Of a stretch of DNA of 64,000 bases, positions 1-13,000 are shown piece by piece. The stretch lies in contig JAUIRK010000931.1 in the NCBI GenBank assembly GCA_030549495.1, forward strand, positions 558,001-622,000. The letters run 5' to 3'. How positions within the stretch are numbered: position 1 is the first letter of the stretch; the number at the start of each line of letters is the position of its first letter. This stretch comes from Nectonema munidae (Eukaryota > Nematomorpha > Nectonematoida > Nectonematidae). Made by a program: the position numbers and the translations under genes. The notes below the pieces were generated by a model. That model had not been told where the DNA came from, did no database searches, and was given only the letters and a program-made list of their open reading frames with translations.

Positions 1-779
1 AAACTCCTGATCTCTTTCAGTTTATGTATGATACATTAAATTATTTCTATAAAAATAATTCATATGTTCAAACTTAATTTTTTAAATTTTCAGTGTTGAC
101 ACGCTCGATCCAAATTTTCCAACTGAAAAACATCACCAACGTAATGACGAGCAAATTTTATTATGAAAAGTAGCATTACTTAAGAAAATACGTTAGAAAT
201 TTGAATGCAAAACATTATCCCTATAAAAGTAAATTTTCCGACTTTTTCTTTTTTTATCCCATCACCATACATATATGCAATGGTTTGATTAAATAAATAT
301 TAAAAAAAATCGTTGAGGTGTAGGAGTACTTTTTAGCTTTTTTATGGGTATTACGAAATTCTGTTTAAAAATATCGTTCTGTTCATGGTGGAAAATTGGA
401 AATTATTTATATATAGGAAAAACACGATACTTATGATTATTTAAGAATGAAAAGTTTATGTGGCAGTGGGCTTTATAAGTAAAAATAACAGAGCTAGGAT
501 CTAGAGAAAAATATGACTTCAAGATGATCATGAAAGTAATAATAAGGTACACATCCTCAACACAAAATTGTTACATAAGTTAGGACATAGTTGATTTTAG
601 AAATGGGTTTCTGACCTGGATGATGTAGTTATTGTTCTTGCAAAATAATTTTTGATTCAAGCTGTAATATTATATTCCTCCTAGGATTTGAACCTAAGAT
701 ACTTAAGAACACAAGGATATAACCATATTAAATTGAATCGCCGTACATGAAAAACAAAAGTAATTATAAATGTGCTCAC
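1..779. other. AT-rich, no feature recognised
   Basis: Inside the RB1CC1-like gene, beyond its last placed exon. I see no further exon with good splice sites, no transposon coding and no terminal repeats here. The exons for the remainder of the protein should lie to the left of the window. Confidence 0.4.
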
Positions 780-1053
780 TTCTTTTAGAAACTTTTGAAT
801 CTAGGTTAGCATAGTGACGCATTCTGGAAGATAGAGAGTAAATCGATTTATAATTGTGTAGTGCGGTGGAAGAACCGCAATGATAGTTTATAGGAGCAGC
901 GCTCCGAAAATTCTCAAAGGAATGAGCTCTTGGTGTGCTGGCGTTGTAGTCATCATCCTTAAAGGCTTCGAGTAATTGTGTTTTAATTCTGTAATCCTCC
1001 TTTATTTCATTTATTTCCTCTTCGTTTCTTTTTTTCAGGTTTTCTTGATCGAG
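780..1053 (-). CDS. RB1CC1: RB1CC1 probable exon 13: coiled-coil start then Ser/Asp-rich tail
   Basis: Acceptor TTTTGCAATTAG|CTC, donor AAAAGAA|GTGAGC. It begins LDQENLKKRNEEEINEIKED, resembling the vertebrate KEKHQKELLSLKNEYEGK, then changes to LEAFKDDDYNASTPRAHSFE and a Ser-rich stretch. An earlier, weaker donor (TTGCG|GTTCTT near 880) is possible. The gene leaves the window to the left. Confidence 0.55.
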
Positions 1054-4000
1054 CTAATTGCAAAAAATAATGAAATGTTAAGAATAATAGCTACAACTTT
1101 TCATTAAAATTTTTGATGTTTTATAGTTAGCTATTCAGTTTTAAGTAATTTAATTTAAAAAACTTTCTTAAAACCAAGAATTTGACTACGTGATTTGAAG
1201 ATGACAATGCAAACAAATGGGCTAAGTATTTTTGAATGGGTGGTCGCTTAATGAAGGTGGAATACGCGCTAACAGGCTTAAATAGAAAGAATCGAAAGGG
1301 GTCGTTACGGACACGCGTTTGTTTAATGAACAATAAATATACATGGAATAAATGGAATACTCTTAGATTATCAGGAGACATTACCCATAAAACAAGAGGC
1401 GAGGGGTGGGCGCAAAAAAACTTAACAAATCAATTAAAAAAATTGTAGTGAAGCAAACATGATTCTATGAATAGAGACATATTAAAATAATCTCATTTTT
1501 AAAACACTTGATAAAAAAATTCTAAAAGTAAAGCATACCCTATGTTTTTTTTGCAAACTCTGAAAAGTCTTCAAAGTGTATTCCTTAATTTCTTTAAGGA
1601 AGAATTCAACAGTATCTTCAAGACTTTGTAATTCTTGAAGAATATAGGCTCTGAAAGAGGGGTAATTCATTTTATTAAGTGCTTTACTGAAGTTCGTTAA
1701 ACTTTTAAATTTTTCTAATGAAACCTTCTGTTTAGGATGAACATGGAAATTCTAAAAGAAGGAAATTAAGTTATGAAAGGAAATCTAGATTTTTTGATAA
1801 AAAAAATGATTATTGATAATTCAGGGTGTAGTTACGCGAACTACAGTTCTAAAAAAGTATAAAATAATAGCTTTAAAAGAATATAAAAACTGTTTAAAAT
1901 TAGTTCCCTAAATCAAAGCAAATTTGTTTTACTAAATATGAATAGAATCTTATCTATAGAATATTACTTGTGCCAAAATATAATAATTACATTAAATTGC
2001 AAAACCCAATCAAGAAAAATTTCAAAACTATATTCTAATAAGCGATTATGTGCTGTTGTAATAGCTTCACTGTTTAAGCACTGATATGCGATCCTTATAT
2101 AGCTTACCATTATAGATAAGATGCTCACATGGTTGAATTTTGAGAGGGTGTGGGGTGGGATATTTTGATGATTTTAGCGCAAAAAAATTTCAATCAATAT
2201 TATATTTTTTTAGTCTTCGATATCGTATCCAAGTGAAGAGCATTCTTCCATAGCTGCACAGGTGATAGAGATGTCACAATAGGGAATTGAATCCGAGATA
2301 TCCTGGTCAAGACCATACGCTTCTACAACTAGACCACCGTCGATATAAAAAAAGTGACTTCAAAAATGAAATTATTGTCATGACTAAGACGTTAATGTTA
2401 CGATAGTAAATGATAAAATGAAATAAAACAATCAAGAGCCAAAACTCTCTCCCAGTCTCAAATTTTAAGGGACGATCGTTGCCTTGTCCTCATGATGTGC
2501 GCTGTGATTCAGATCAGCGCGTTTAACATAAATTGAATCAATGAGTTACATACATCAGAAGTGCTAGAGACTTTATCACGACTTACACGAGAGTTCCTCT
2601 TTAAATTAATTTAACATTTCTCTCGTATATTTTGAGAAGGGTAAAGCGAAAAAATAATTGCTTTTATAAAGCATGTAGATATACTACTTTAACATTTATA
2701 TGAAAAATAGGAAACGAAAATCTAAGAAATAATTTTCTAAAATTTAAAGCTTTCGTCAATTTGACAACTTTAAATGACAAAATGGCCTTGCTTACATTCA
2801 AAAGTGATTCTTTGAGTAGAATTTTTACTTAGCCCATCAAAGAAAAGTTCTTATGTTGGATAAGTAATGCAAAATAAAGTTTTACTTGATTAGTGTCAGG
2901 AATTAAAGGGTAACAAACTTTGAAATTTTGCAAAAAAAATAAACTTGACTGTTGAAGGGAGTTCAAAAGCTTGAAAAAGGATTTGCAAGTCAAAGCTGTA
3001 GAGTTATTATTTTGGAAAGGCATTTGATTTAAATTTTCACTAAGCTTATTCTCATCTAAAAAAAGGGTATACAAATAATGTAGATTTTTATGGTATAAAT
3101 TCGGTTTTGAAATTAATTTAACAAAAACCAAAATGCAATAATAAGGGTGAAAGTACCATTAAAATTAAGGGAAACTGGGCATCGAAGCATGCACAGTGAA
3201 GTTGGAGTCCTGGAATTCGAAGGGTAGAATCAAAGCAAGCTTAATTCATATTTAATGCAGAAAGATAATATGAGAAACCAGGGGTAGGGATTGTAAGAAG
3301 GAATGTAAGCAAAGTGCTACAATTTTCAAATGTTTATTCGAGCTATTGTATTAATTAAAAGTTATTTAAATATGAAATCGCTGAAGTTTTAAAAGTTATA
3401 GTTCAAAATATATTTGACGGAGCTTCTATTCCAAAAACCTGGAATAAAAGTTTATTAATACCATTATATAAAGGCAAAGGAACTAGAACAAATTGTCCAA
3501 ATTATAGAACAATAAAACTACTAGAACATGATATGAAAACAGTAGAAAGAATTATATTGAATAGACTAAAGAAGAGTATTCAAATTAGTAAAATCCAATT
3601 CGGTTTTATGCTGAACAAGAGCACAAATGACGCTATTTTTATTATTAGAAGACAGCTGGTCGAAAAGAGAGTAAGAAATGGGCATAGTCGGTATCTTGCT
3701 ATTATAGAAGTCTCATTGAGTGGTCTTTGAGAAGAAAAGGGGTAAATGAAAGACTAGTGAGAGCCAGTATGGCCTTGTACAAAAGCGAAGACACTTTTAT
3801 AAAAATTAATAATTCAATTTCTATTAAGTTTAAAATAAAAGTAGGCTTACATCAAGGTTCGATTTTAAGCCCCTTTTTATTTAATATCATTCTTGATGAA
3901 ATTCTTAAGGATTTAATTAAAGAAGATACGAGTGACATTTTATATGCAGATGATATAGTACTAATAGGAGAATCTTCTGAAGAATTTTCCAAAATAGATC

Positions 4001-7000
4001 CATGTGGAGTTAGGCGACGTAGAATTAGATGAGGTTAAACAATTTTGTTATTTAAGTGAGGTTTTAGACAAAACAGGTAGCGTAAGTAACTCTGTAGAAC
4101 ATAGAATACAACTAGCTTAAAAAACATTTAAAGCGTTAAGTGGTATTTTATGCAGTAGTATCTTTTCTTTAAAATTAAGGGTTTTCTTTATAAAAGTTGC
4201 ATTAGGTCTAGTATAGTGTATAGTGGCCAAAGTTCCCAGCACGCCTCAGTGTGAACATTAGCCGTAAAATTGATTATTATTATTATTATTATAATCAGCT
4301 GCGCCCATACTTTATTAAAACAAGAGCAAATTTTTTGTAAAAAATAGCTAACATTTTAAATGTGAAAATAAATATTATCTAAAATTTTTAATTATTTAGG
4401 ATTTATTTTGCAAATTAGTAGCTAAATTTTCAAAATTATGTTAGTAATTACTTAGTGCTATTATTAAGCAACCATCTAAATGCCAGTCTATTTTCCAAAC
4501 AAAATAAATCGGAAACTTGAGACAAAATACTTTGCTTTCATTTCTACATAGTTTTTGATTTTTAATACTCCAAGTTCAAAAGTACATTGCAGCCAAGTTT
4601 ATGCAAAGTGCATAACCCCATATGTTCTAAAATGAAAACTCATAAATTCTACAATCGGTTTTAGATATTTCTGATATACGAAATCTTTTGAACTGCATTA
4701 TGCGCAACATCTTTAATTACGGAAAGCTATAATACGTTTAATAAGCTTTAATTACGGTCCATGCTATAAATAAAAATATTTAGATTTGTATTTTTAGGTT
4801 TATGAAAAAAAAACTTTAATTGTAATTGTCTCAGTGCTAGGAGTTGTGCCTTGGATTAATAATAATACTTTGTCGTCTTCGTATAACATTTATTTATATT
4901 TCCGAAAAGAGAAGAACTTGAGAGTCAAAATAAGAGCAATTCTATAACACACAATTCTCCATTAATAAACGTAAGGACAAATTAACTTTAAAAAATATGA
5001 ATTTATAAATTTAAAAATGACTATACAACTTTGAATATTTCAAGTGTGGTTAATTTTATCTCAAATTAAAATAAAATCAGTGTTTAAAACTGCGGCATAT
5101 AATATAAATGATAAATTGTAACATTTGTGAAAGTAAACTTACCACTAAAGAGTAGATGAATAGAAATATTTTTTAAAAATATTAAATACGATCGCCATCC
5201 ACACAAAAACTCATCAAAAACAAGTTTTATATTTTCTTGATTTATCTAAATAATGGGAGTATAAACATGATAAAATATCATTTTATGTGAAAAAAATAAA
5301 ATAAAATTTCGTAAAAAAAAGATGTTAAAAATTTTTCAAAATGAAATCAATTTAAAAACATATCTTAAATTCTATTGAGAAAAGTTATTTTTCATATATT
5401 GAGAAAACCAATTTATTAAATGAATGTACATTTTTTCAAAAAACCATACCAAAATATGAAATAAAAAATGGGCAGTTAGAACAGAAGAGGACTGGATCAT
5501 CAACACAGTCAGGGACCTCTTTAACGATATCGCCAAATCATAAATAATAATAATAATCAATTATTTAATTGTTAAAAAATAAGTTTACTATTAGAAAGAA
5601 AGCAAAACAGATTATAAGAAATTAGCGTTTAATTCATGACGTATTTTTACTTTTACACTTAGGGAAGTACATAACAGAATAAAGTGCCTGTATGGCCAGA
5701 GGTGCGCCTTCTTAAAGTAAGTAAGTCAAGCAAGGACGCAATAATTAGAGAGAAATCTAACTAAAAAATAGTTAAAAAATTAAAAGAAGCTAAGGGTCCC
5801 AGACTCAAACAGGTCAAAAATTAAGCAACTTTGTAGTTACCCTTAGGCTCATATGCATCTCTTGCTAAATTATTGGAATTTTAATGCTAAGCAACTTGAC
5901 GCCTGAAAACATCCTCCACCCTTGGTAACATGAGGTCTGATCCAGAAAATGGAGTTGATTGTAATTTCTTTTATCAGTAAACAATTTTCAAAAATGAAAA
6001 ATAATCACTCTTAAATTAAGAAAACTTAAATTTATATCAACTATTCTTTACACGCTATAAATAGTATGATAGAAACAAGTTACTATAAAAGCATTAAGGT
6101 TACATCCTGTAAAGTAATGTTAATATAAATAACTACTATTTTTCAACATATGATTAATAACCATTTATAAAAAGAACTGCAAAAGCTTAAAAAAAACTTA
6201 TATAAGTAATTGCACCTTTTTTTATTTATCAAATCTAATACAACGAAAAAATCATTTTAGCAGTGCAAAAATATAAGGATTTAAGAAGATAATGTACAAA
6301 GACAAACTCACATAAAAGTGGAGAAGATTGGAAAAAAATTGTGTATTGCGTAGATTTTGACAGTTTGGAGAATTTGTAATGAGAGAAAGAAGTGTGTAAA
6401 GTTTATCGCATTCAATGTCTTCGATGAATGCACTTTTTAATTTTTCAAGATCGGTGATAAAACGATCTTTTCTGCATATATGAGAAAGGGACATATTTTC
6501 TGATTCACATATTTTGAAAAGCGAATGAAGAAATGGTGTCATGAGAGAGTTCAAAAAATGTCTTTCTTAAAATAGATATGTAAAATTAAAAAAGTAAATA
6601 TAAATATATATAGAGGTGTAGATTGTAATGTTAAAAGGTTGGGGGTTGAGTCCCAAAAGCGTGGAAGGAGGGAAGCTATAAATTCTTGTTGTCTGAATTT
6701 TATGTCTTAAAAGGTTTTTTATAATTACTATGAAATATATTCACGAAGTATTTGAGCACCTGCGGGCACCCACATAAAAAAACTGGCGGACGAGCGGGTT
6801 GGGATATAGGAATTTTGATTTACGGGTAATATTAGAGAATATTTAGATGTTTTTTATGGTAGTCGTTCACTTGCACAATTTACACTTGCACTCTGCTTGT
6901 CATTTGCGCAATTTAACGTTTGCGCTATATGACGTTTACGCCCCTTTAGAGTGCGCTTATGACATTAGCGCATTTTACACCTACTAATACTTTTGACTAA

Positions 7001-10000
7001 ATTAGTATATAAAAGATTTTTGGAAATAATAGACTTTTCATTATACACGCTTTCCAATAATCATACAAGCGCGAAAACGAATCATCTAAAATAAGTTTGA
7101 AACAGAAAATATTCTAAAAAAAATTTAATTAACCAAAATCGTGTGTTGACCGAATGCCTACTTTACAAAATACCCAATTGGCATTTTGTCCGAAGAATAT
7201 AGTTAAAAGCAAAATTGAATATTGAAATCTGAAATAAAAATTGAAAAATTTATTTTCTTAAAAAGAATAAAAATTTATTTTTGAATGAAGGTCAGGAAGA
7301 AACATGAGCAATTGCTTTTAAATAATTTACTTTGTTACTAAAAGTATCATAACTTTGGATCAAACATTTAAGTTTCAGAGCCAAATTTCTGTATTTGCTT
7401 GTCAAACTTTTAAGATTTCCTAGTGCAGCTTGATTAACTTTCAATTTGATTAAGTTAATGTCCGCCTTCAAACCATTAAATAGCTTCCATATTGTTGTAG
7501 TTTGAAAAAAGCGTTGAAGAGCATTATGATAACCCTCATAAGAATTGGTAGTTTTTGGAATTAGATGCAAGGAAGATGAGTAGAGTTTCCATAGAGAAGG
7601 AGGAAATTTAGCGTACTCTACTCTATTTCCAATACTTTCTCCTTGAAGGTATTATGTCTTTTCAAAATACGAAAGTTTATTCGAACGAATTGTTCAACTC
7701 TGAATTCGTTTAAAAATCTTTCTTTAATCCAATTTTTCTCACGTTTCTTAAAACAGAATGTGACAAATGAAAATAACATCCACTAATATTGGTGTCAGGA
7801 AATTTTTGACGAAACGCTTTAATTGTCGCCATTTCAAAATCAATAAGTAGACACTTAGATTGAAAAATCAGAAGAGAGTTTGCATAATTGAAATTGATTA
7901 GCAAAAAATAAGGTATTGGTAGCTAATTATTACCAATTTTGCAGTGAAGGGTATAAAGTTGGAGAAGCATTGAAGAGCATACAGCAAAGGTTCCAAAACA
8001 TCATTTTTAAATAAATCGAAGAACCCCATGTTTCCAATTGCAATAATTCTTGATGGATCATAACAAAGAGTATCCTTTAATACAATATGCATGTATTTGC
8101 CTGGTATATTAAAATTAATGTTTGAAGAACTTTTATAAATATCATCTGTAATTATTTTTGTTCTTCCACGAAGTTGTTGCTATAAAGCAGTTTGTTTGGG
8201 CAGTCTTCATAATACTTCTTCAGGAACGTCTCTCAAAGTGTTCGCAATAATGCGTCTATTTGAAGAAGAGTTCGAAGCAAAATTATTATTCATCCTACTT
8301 GCTACTTTATAGGCATCACTTCTAATAGGATCACTACAATGGGTGTGTTCAGAGGCCTCTCACTATCAGATCTTCTTCTGTAACTATTGTTAATCTACAT
8401 AATTTTTTATTTTCATGGCATCTCCAATGCACTCTATTTTTAGCAAAACTCTTTGTGAATAGAAATTCAGACGAATCAAGTATTAAAATGTTTTCCTTTA
8501 GAAGCCCTAGAAATTTTAAGATGAAAATTTTAGAAAATATAGCAAGTTCAAAAGCTTAGAAGCATGAAAAACTTAGATATCGTAAAGTAAGGCATGCTAA
8601 TTAAAAACAACCTACAATCTATATTTAAATGCTTTAAAAATCTTGAAAGTAGAGTAAAAATATTGCTGATAATGTGTAATTTTCTTGAAAAGTAAACGTT
8701 TGACTCGATAGATGTAAGCGTTAAAACAAAAGCAACACTAGCTATTTGTCTTAATGGCATAAATATGGAAAATATTTTACTTTAAATATAAATATAAAGA
8801 ACGTATCACTTGACCATGATAAGCGTGTTAAAATTTATTAGTTGGTCAAATTATAAAAAGTAATGAAATATTTATTGGAAATAATGAAACTCCTAAAGTA
8901 GCTTGGTTTGAAAAACCTGAAAGAAAAAGAAACGAAAGACAAAATCGAACCATCAGCTGTCTTAAAGTGTATTATGTCAATTTATGTATCCAAATGTAGC
9001 TTACAATCAGTTTATAACCGAAAAGTAGTCATTTAGCTTTGCAGCAAAAATTATTCAAATTAAAAAGCTAAGCAAAAAGTTATGAATAAGAATGAAATGC
9101 AATAATCTTGAAATACGAGAATAAAGAATGAGTAGAATAATAATAATTATTGATAGAGTACCAGTCTAATTACTCAAATTCTTAGAAGTAGGAATATTCT
9201 AAGGATGATTAGTTTGTTTACTGATACTATACATCAAAGGAGTATGGATTGAGTAACATGACATCTAACTATGAAAGGACATCCCTCTCTTCCTTTGTCT
9301 TTAATCCACATTCTAATATAAAATGGAGACGAAAGGCGTTTTTGGAATAAGAGCACGCCTTAGATCATTGAATGAGGTATAGTTTAGAGAATGAGTGATT
9401 ACTGATTAACCAATAAAATCTCATAATGATTAGTCAATTAAACTTCCATGTATATATAGCTCATATTGCAACATGTAGCTGCTCAAAAGAAATTGTCTAC
9501 ACAAACTAGAAAATACTGATTATCTAGTGTATGTTGTGGATTATTACTAGCTTATATCCTATGAATATAGGCCACTGAATGATACCAGAGTGTTTTATAA
9601 GCTTGTTTTAACAGCTTCCTTAGAGATTGAAACGAATGTTGTGTGATACTCTTGTTATTATATAGTGTAAATCGATTACATCCATATAGTATACATACTA
9701 TATATATTAAACTATACATATACATATTATACATATAGTTCTTATACATATATATAATGTCGATTTAACAGCTTCCTGTTATAAAAATTGTAAAATATTT
9801 CGTTTCATACATGTTAATGCATGGTGTAAATATACATTATACACATTGTTCTTTTTCCTGTTAGGCAATTTCAAAAGGATTAGGTTTCAAAAATAGTCTT
9901 ACAATGATTAAAAATGTTATTGTACAAAGAGATTTAGTATCAATATATAATAGCACAAGTTTAAGAAGCCTAAGAAGTGTGAGATCACGCACCTGTTAGC

Positions 10001-13000
10001 ATGTGGACTTGTAAGAGACTACATGTAAATTGTGCAAGTGACGTAATAGGGAACGGTTTTTTCCATTTTTCAGCAATCAAATTGAAGTAATAGAAAGAGT
10101 GAAAATGAATCAGAAAACTTTATAAGGATCGTTGACCATTATAGTCATTAGTTATAGTATGCTATGCCCAATTTGAAAGAAATAGGCGCATGTAGGGAAG
10201 AAGGATTATTACACAACACACACAGATGTTAAAAACGTCGCCATGACAATTGCACCACAAACACATTATTTTTTAGCGTAAAAGAATCTTTTTTATGAAT
10301 TAAGGATGAAAAATATACTTTTGAAGCGTAATTGTTTAACAAAATTTCATTAAAAAAAATATTTGAAGTCTGATGATTTATAAAATAATCAAAAGTGAAA
10401 GACATTTAACACGCGGAATAACTTTAGCTAGTATTAATTTTATTATATACAAAAATATATGGACATTAGCAACTCAAAAATAATTTTTCTTAAAACTAAT
10501 GATCCTAAAAAGCCGGGTTGCGGAGTTGGAGTCAGAGATTTTGAAAAAACAAGAGTTAGAGTCGGTTTTTGGAAGAAATTAGGCGTCTGAGTAAGAAATT
10601 AGAATGTATCCTAACGAATAGCGGAGTCGGAGTTTTCAGTTGGAGTCAGATGTCAACCCTTCGACTCCGTCCCCATGCTGAAACGTAATAAAATTAATGT
10701 TTTGTTGGACCAATCGTTGGTCACTCGGTTCAATTGTTGTGAGCTTAGTCAGTTCATGCAAAAATTAACTTTTGAAGCTATGCCGATAGATGCGGGTAAA
10801 AAATTAATTTGCAGAACCCGCGGGTACCTACATAATTCATTCTACGAATGTGGGCTAATGCGGGCCAAATTTAACGGGCGTGGAAAAAATTTGGATTTTT
10901 TTAACCAGTGTATATGCATTATATAAATTTAATTAAAATATTTTCGTTGGAAGTATAGTTTTAAATTTCTCAATTTTGTAAAAAAAAATATAAAGTAGTC
11001 TTATAAATTTATGCATGCGCTGTATACACTCTATTTTAAAGGATTGCTTGACTATTTGGTCTTCTGTGGTATTTCCAGACAAGTAATTTTGAAAATTGCA
11101 AAAAAAATTCTCCCTCCCAATAATTTTGAGGATGTTCGCCCCTGATTTATATAAATATATAAAAAGTTACAAGCGCTCAAAATTTTTACAAAAACGTATA
11201 TATAGTGGCTTTTGCTTCTGAAGCATATAAAATACCTCAGAAGCTTTGCCAAGCTATCGATATATAGAGAGAGAGAGAGAGAGAGACAAATACACATATC
11301 CATTGTGTTATACAGAATCTTCAAGAATTTTGGGTAAAAATACGTAGCGTATACTCAAAATTGAGTACAAACGCATTGAAAATTCTCATTTTATTTTCTA
11401 CAACTCATCTTTCTGAGTCTGGTTTTTCAACTTTACTTGCAAAGAAGCCTAAAGCACGAAACCCTCTTGAGATAGAATGTGACATTCGTTGTGCTCTTGC
11501 CAAAACTTCTGATATTACTTCACTAGTAACATTATTTTTTTGAATGATTAATACTCATATTTTTTCTTTAATATTTTCTATCCAAATGTACTAAGTCATG
11601 TGGAGGGGAAATAATAGGAATGAGTTTGGCAACCCCTGATCTATACAATCTCCCAGAGTAAACTTCATTTCACTTCTAATTTTCCTTTAATGTTTTATGA
11701 ATATGAGGACTTTGGTTGTAGAAATATTAACAAAGTTTTTTTCTAAGCATGTTTAAACGTATTTTCAATTTTATATATAAAATTCCAAAGATTTAGTACA
11801 TGGATGAGAAGAAACAAATATGTCTAGTGTGGAACTTCTCTATGCTCGCCGTTATTCTAAAGGCACGACTCGTATAGGCTAGTGTTGCACGACCGAAAAC
11901 AATGGCATGAAAAAGAACTAAGTTAACTTAAAAAGGAGACTAAAGAGGGAAAATTTATAAATAGGAAATATTGATAGGAAGGTGCATCGTATAAGCATCA
12001 TAGCAGGCGTACTCTTGCGCATTTAACAAGAGTTTCGTATTAAATTCAAATTAAATCAGCATTTTTTCAAAATTTTTAATTGCATGATAAAGCAATTCTA
12101 AACAAATTGTTTAAAACAGTAACACGAGTATATTAATTAGTTTATTGAGTGTAAAAAAATAAAAAATAAATAAAATGTTACTGCTATTGTCTTGTTTATT
12201 ATAAATCTGACCTAGGTGTGAAGAGAAGATATCTGTGATAGTATTTTTGAAAGGTAGAAGAACATCAATAAAAATGGCTTTCATAAGGTGCATATTTATG
12301 TCATCTTCAATACTCCTTAAGTATAGAAGTGCGCAATCGTGGATTTGCTTAACAAGTTCAAAGTCAGCGTAGAATTGACGAACTTTTTTATATTGCAGGA
12401 AAATTTTGCATTCCACCATACTAATTTGTTTCTCTGTTTGTATTAACCATCTTAAAGTTTTAAAAATAAGTTAATTAAAATCAGTAATATTATAAAATTT
12501 GAAAAAAGATTATACGCGAAACAAATGTTTTAAATGGAAGCGCTAAGCCTTAAGATAAAAATTTAAATCTGTCAATATAATCTGATAAACAAACAGAATT
12601 TATGAGTTAATTTTAGGAGATAAAGATACCCTAACCAGCTCGGATAGAGACTCCGAAAAAGAAAATATACACTATGTCAGTATAATCCTTTGAAAAATGA
12701 AAATGAATAATCTAACATAAAAATCTACGTGTGATTCATTATTGAAATCCCAATCAATTTTTTAATTCTGTATTGGCTTGAACAGCAAATTGAACTATTT
12801 GTAGAAGTCTATCAAAAAATCTTATATATAAAATACGAGGTTGTCGGACCAAAGTATAAAAAGAGCAGCGAATGCAATAAATTACCGAAATCGTGTATGC
12901 AAGTTTTGACAAAGTTCATTTTTCGCATTGTGGCATATTTTGACGTACTCCCTCAATGTTCGATAATTTTTGAGCATTAGTAAAAGTTGGCATTTATGAC

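Noticed and set aside
9420-9770. A possible LTR-like pair around AACAGCTTCCT
   Set aside because: The shared words are only about 11-15 bases and no coding or primer site accompanies them.
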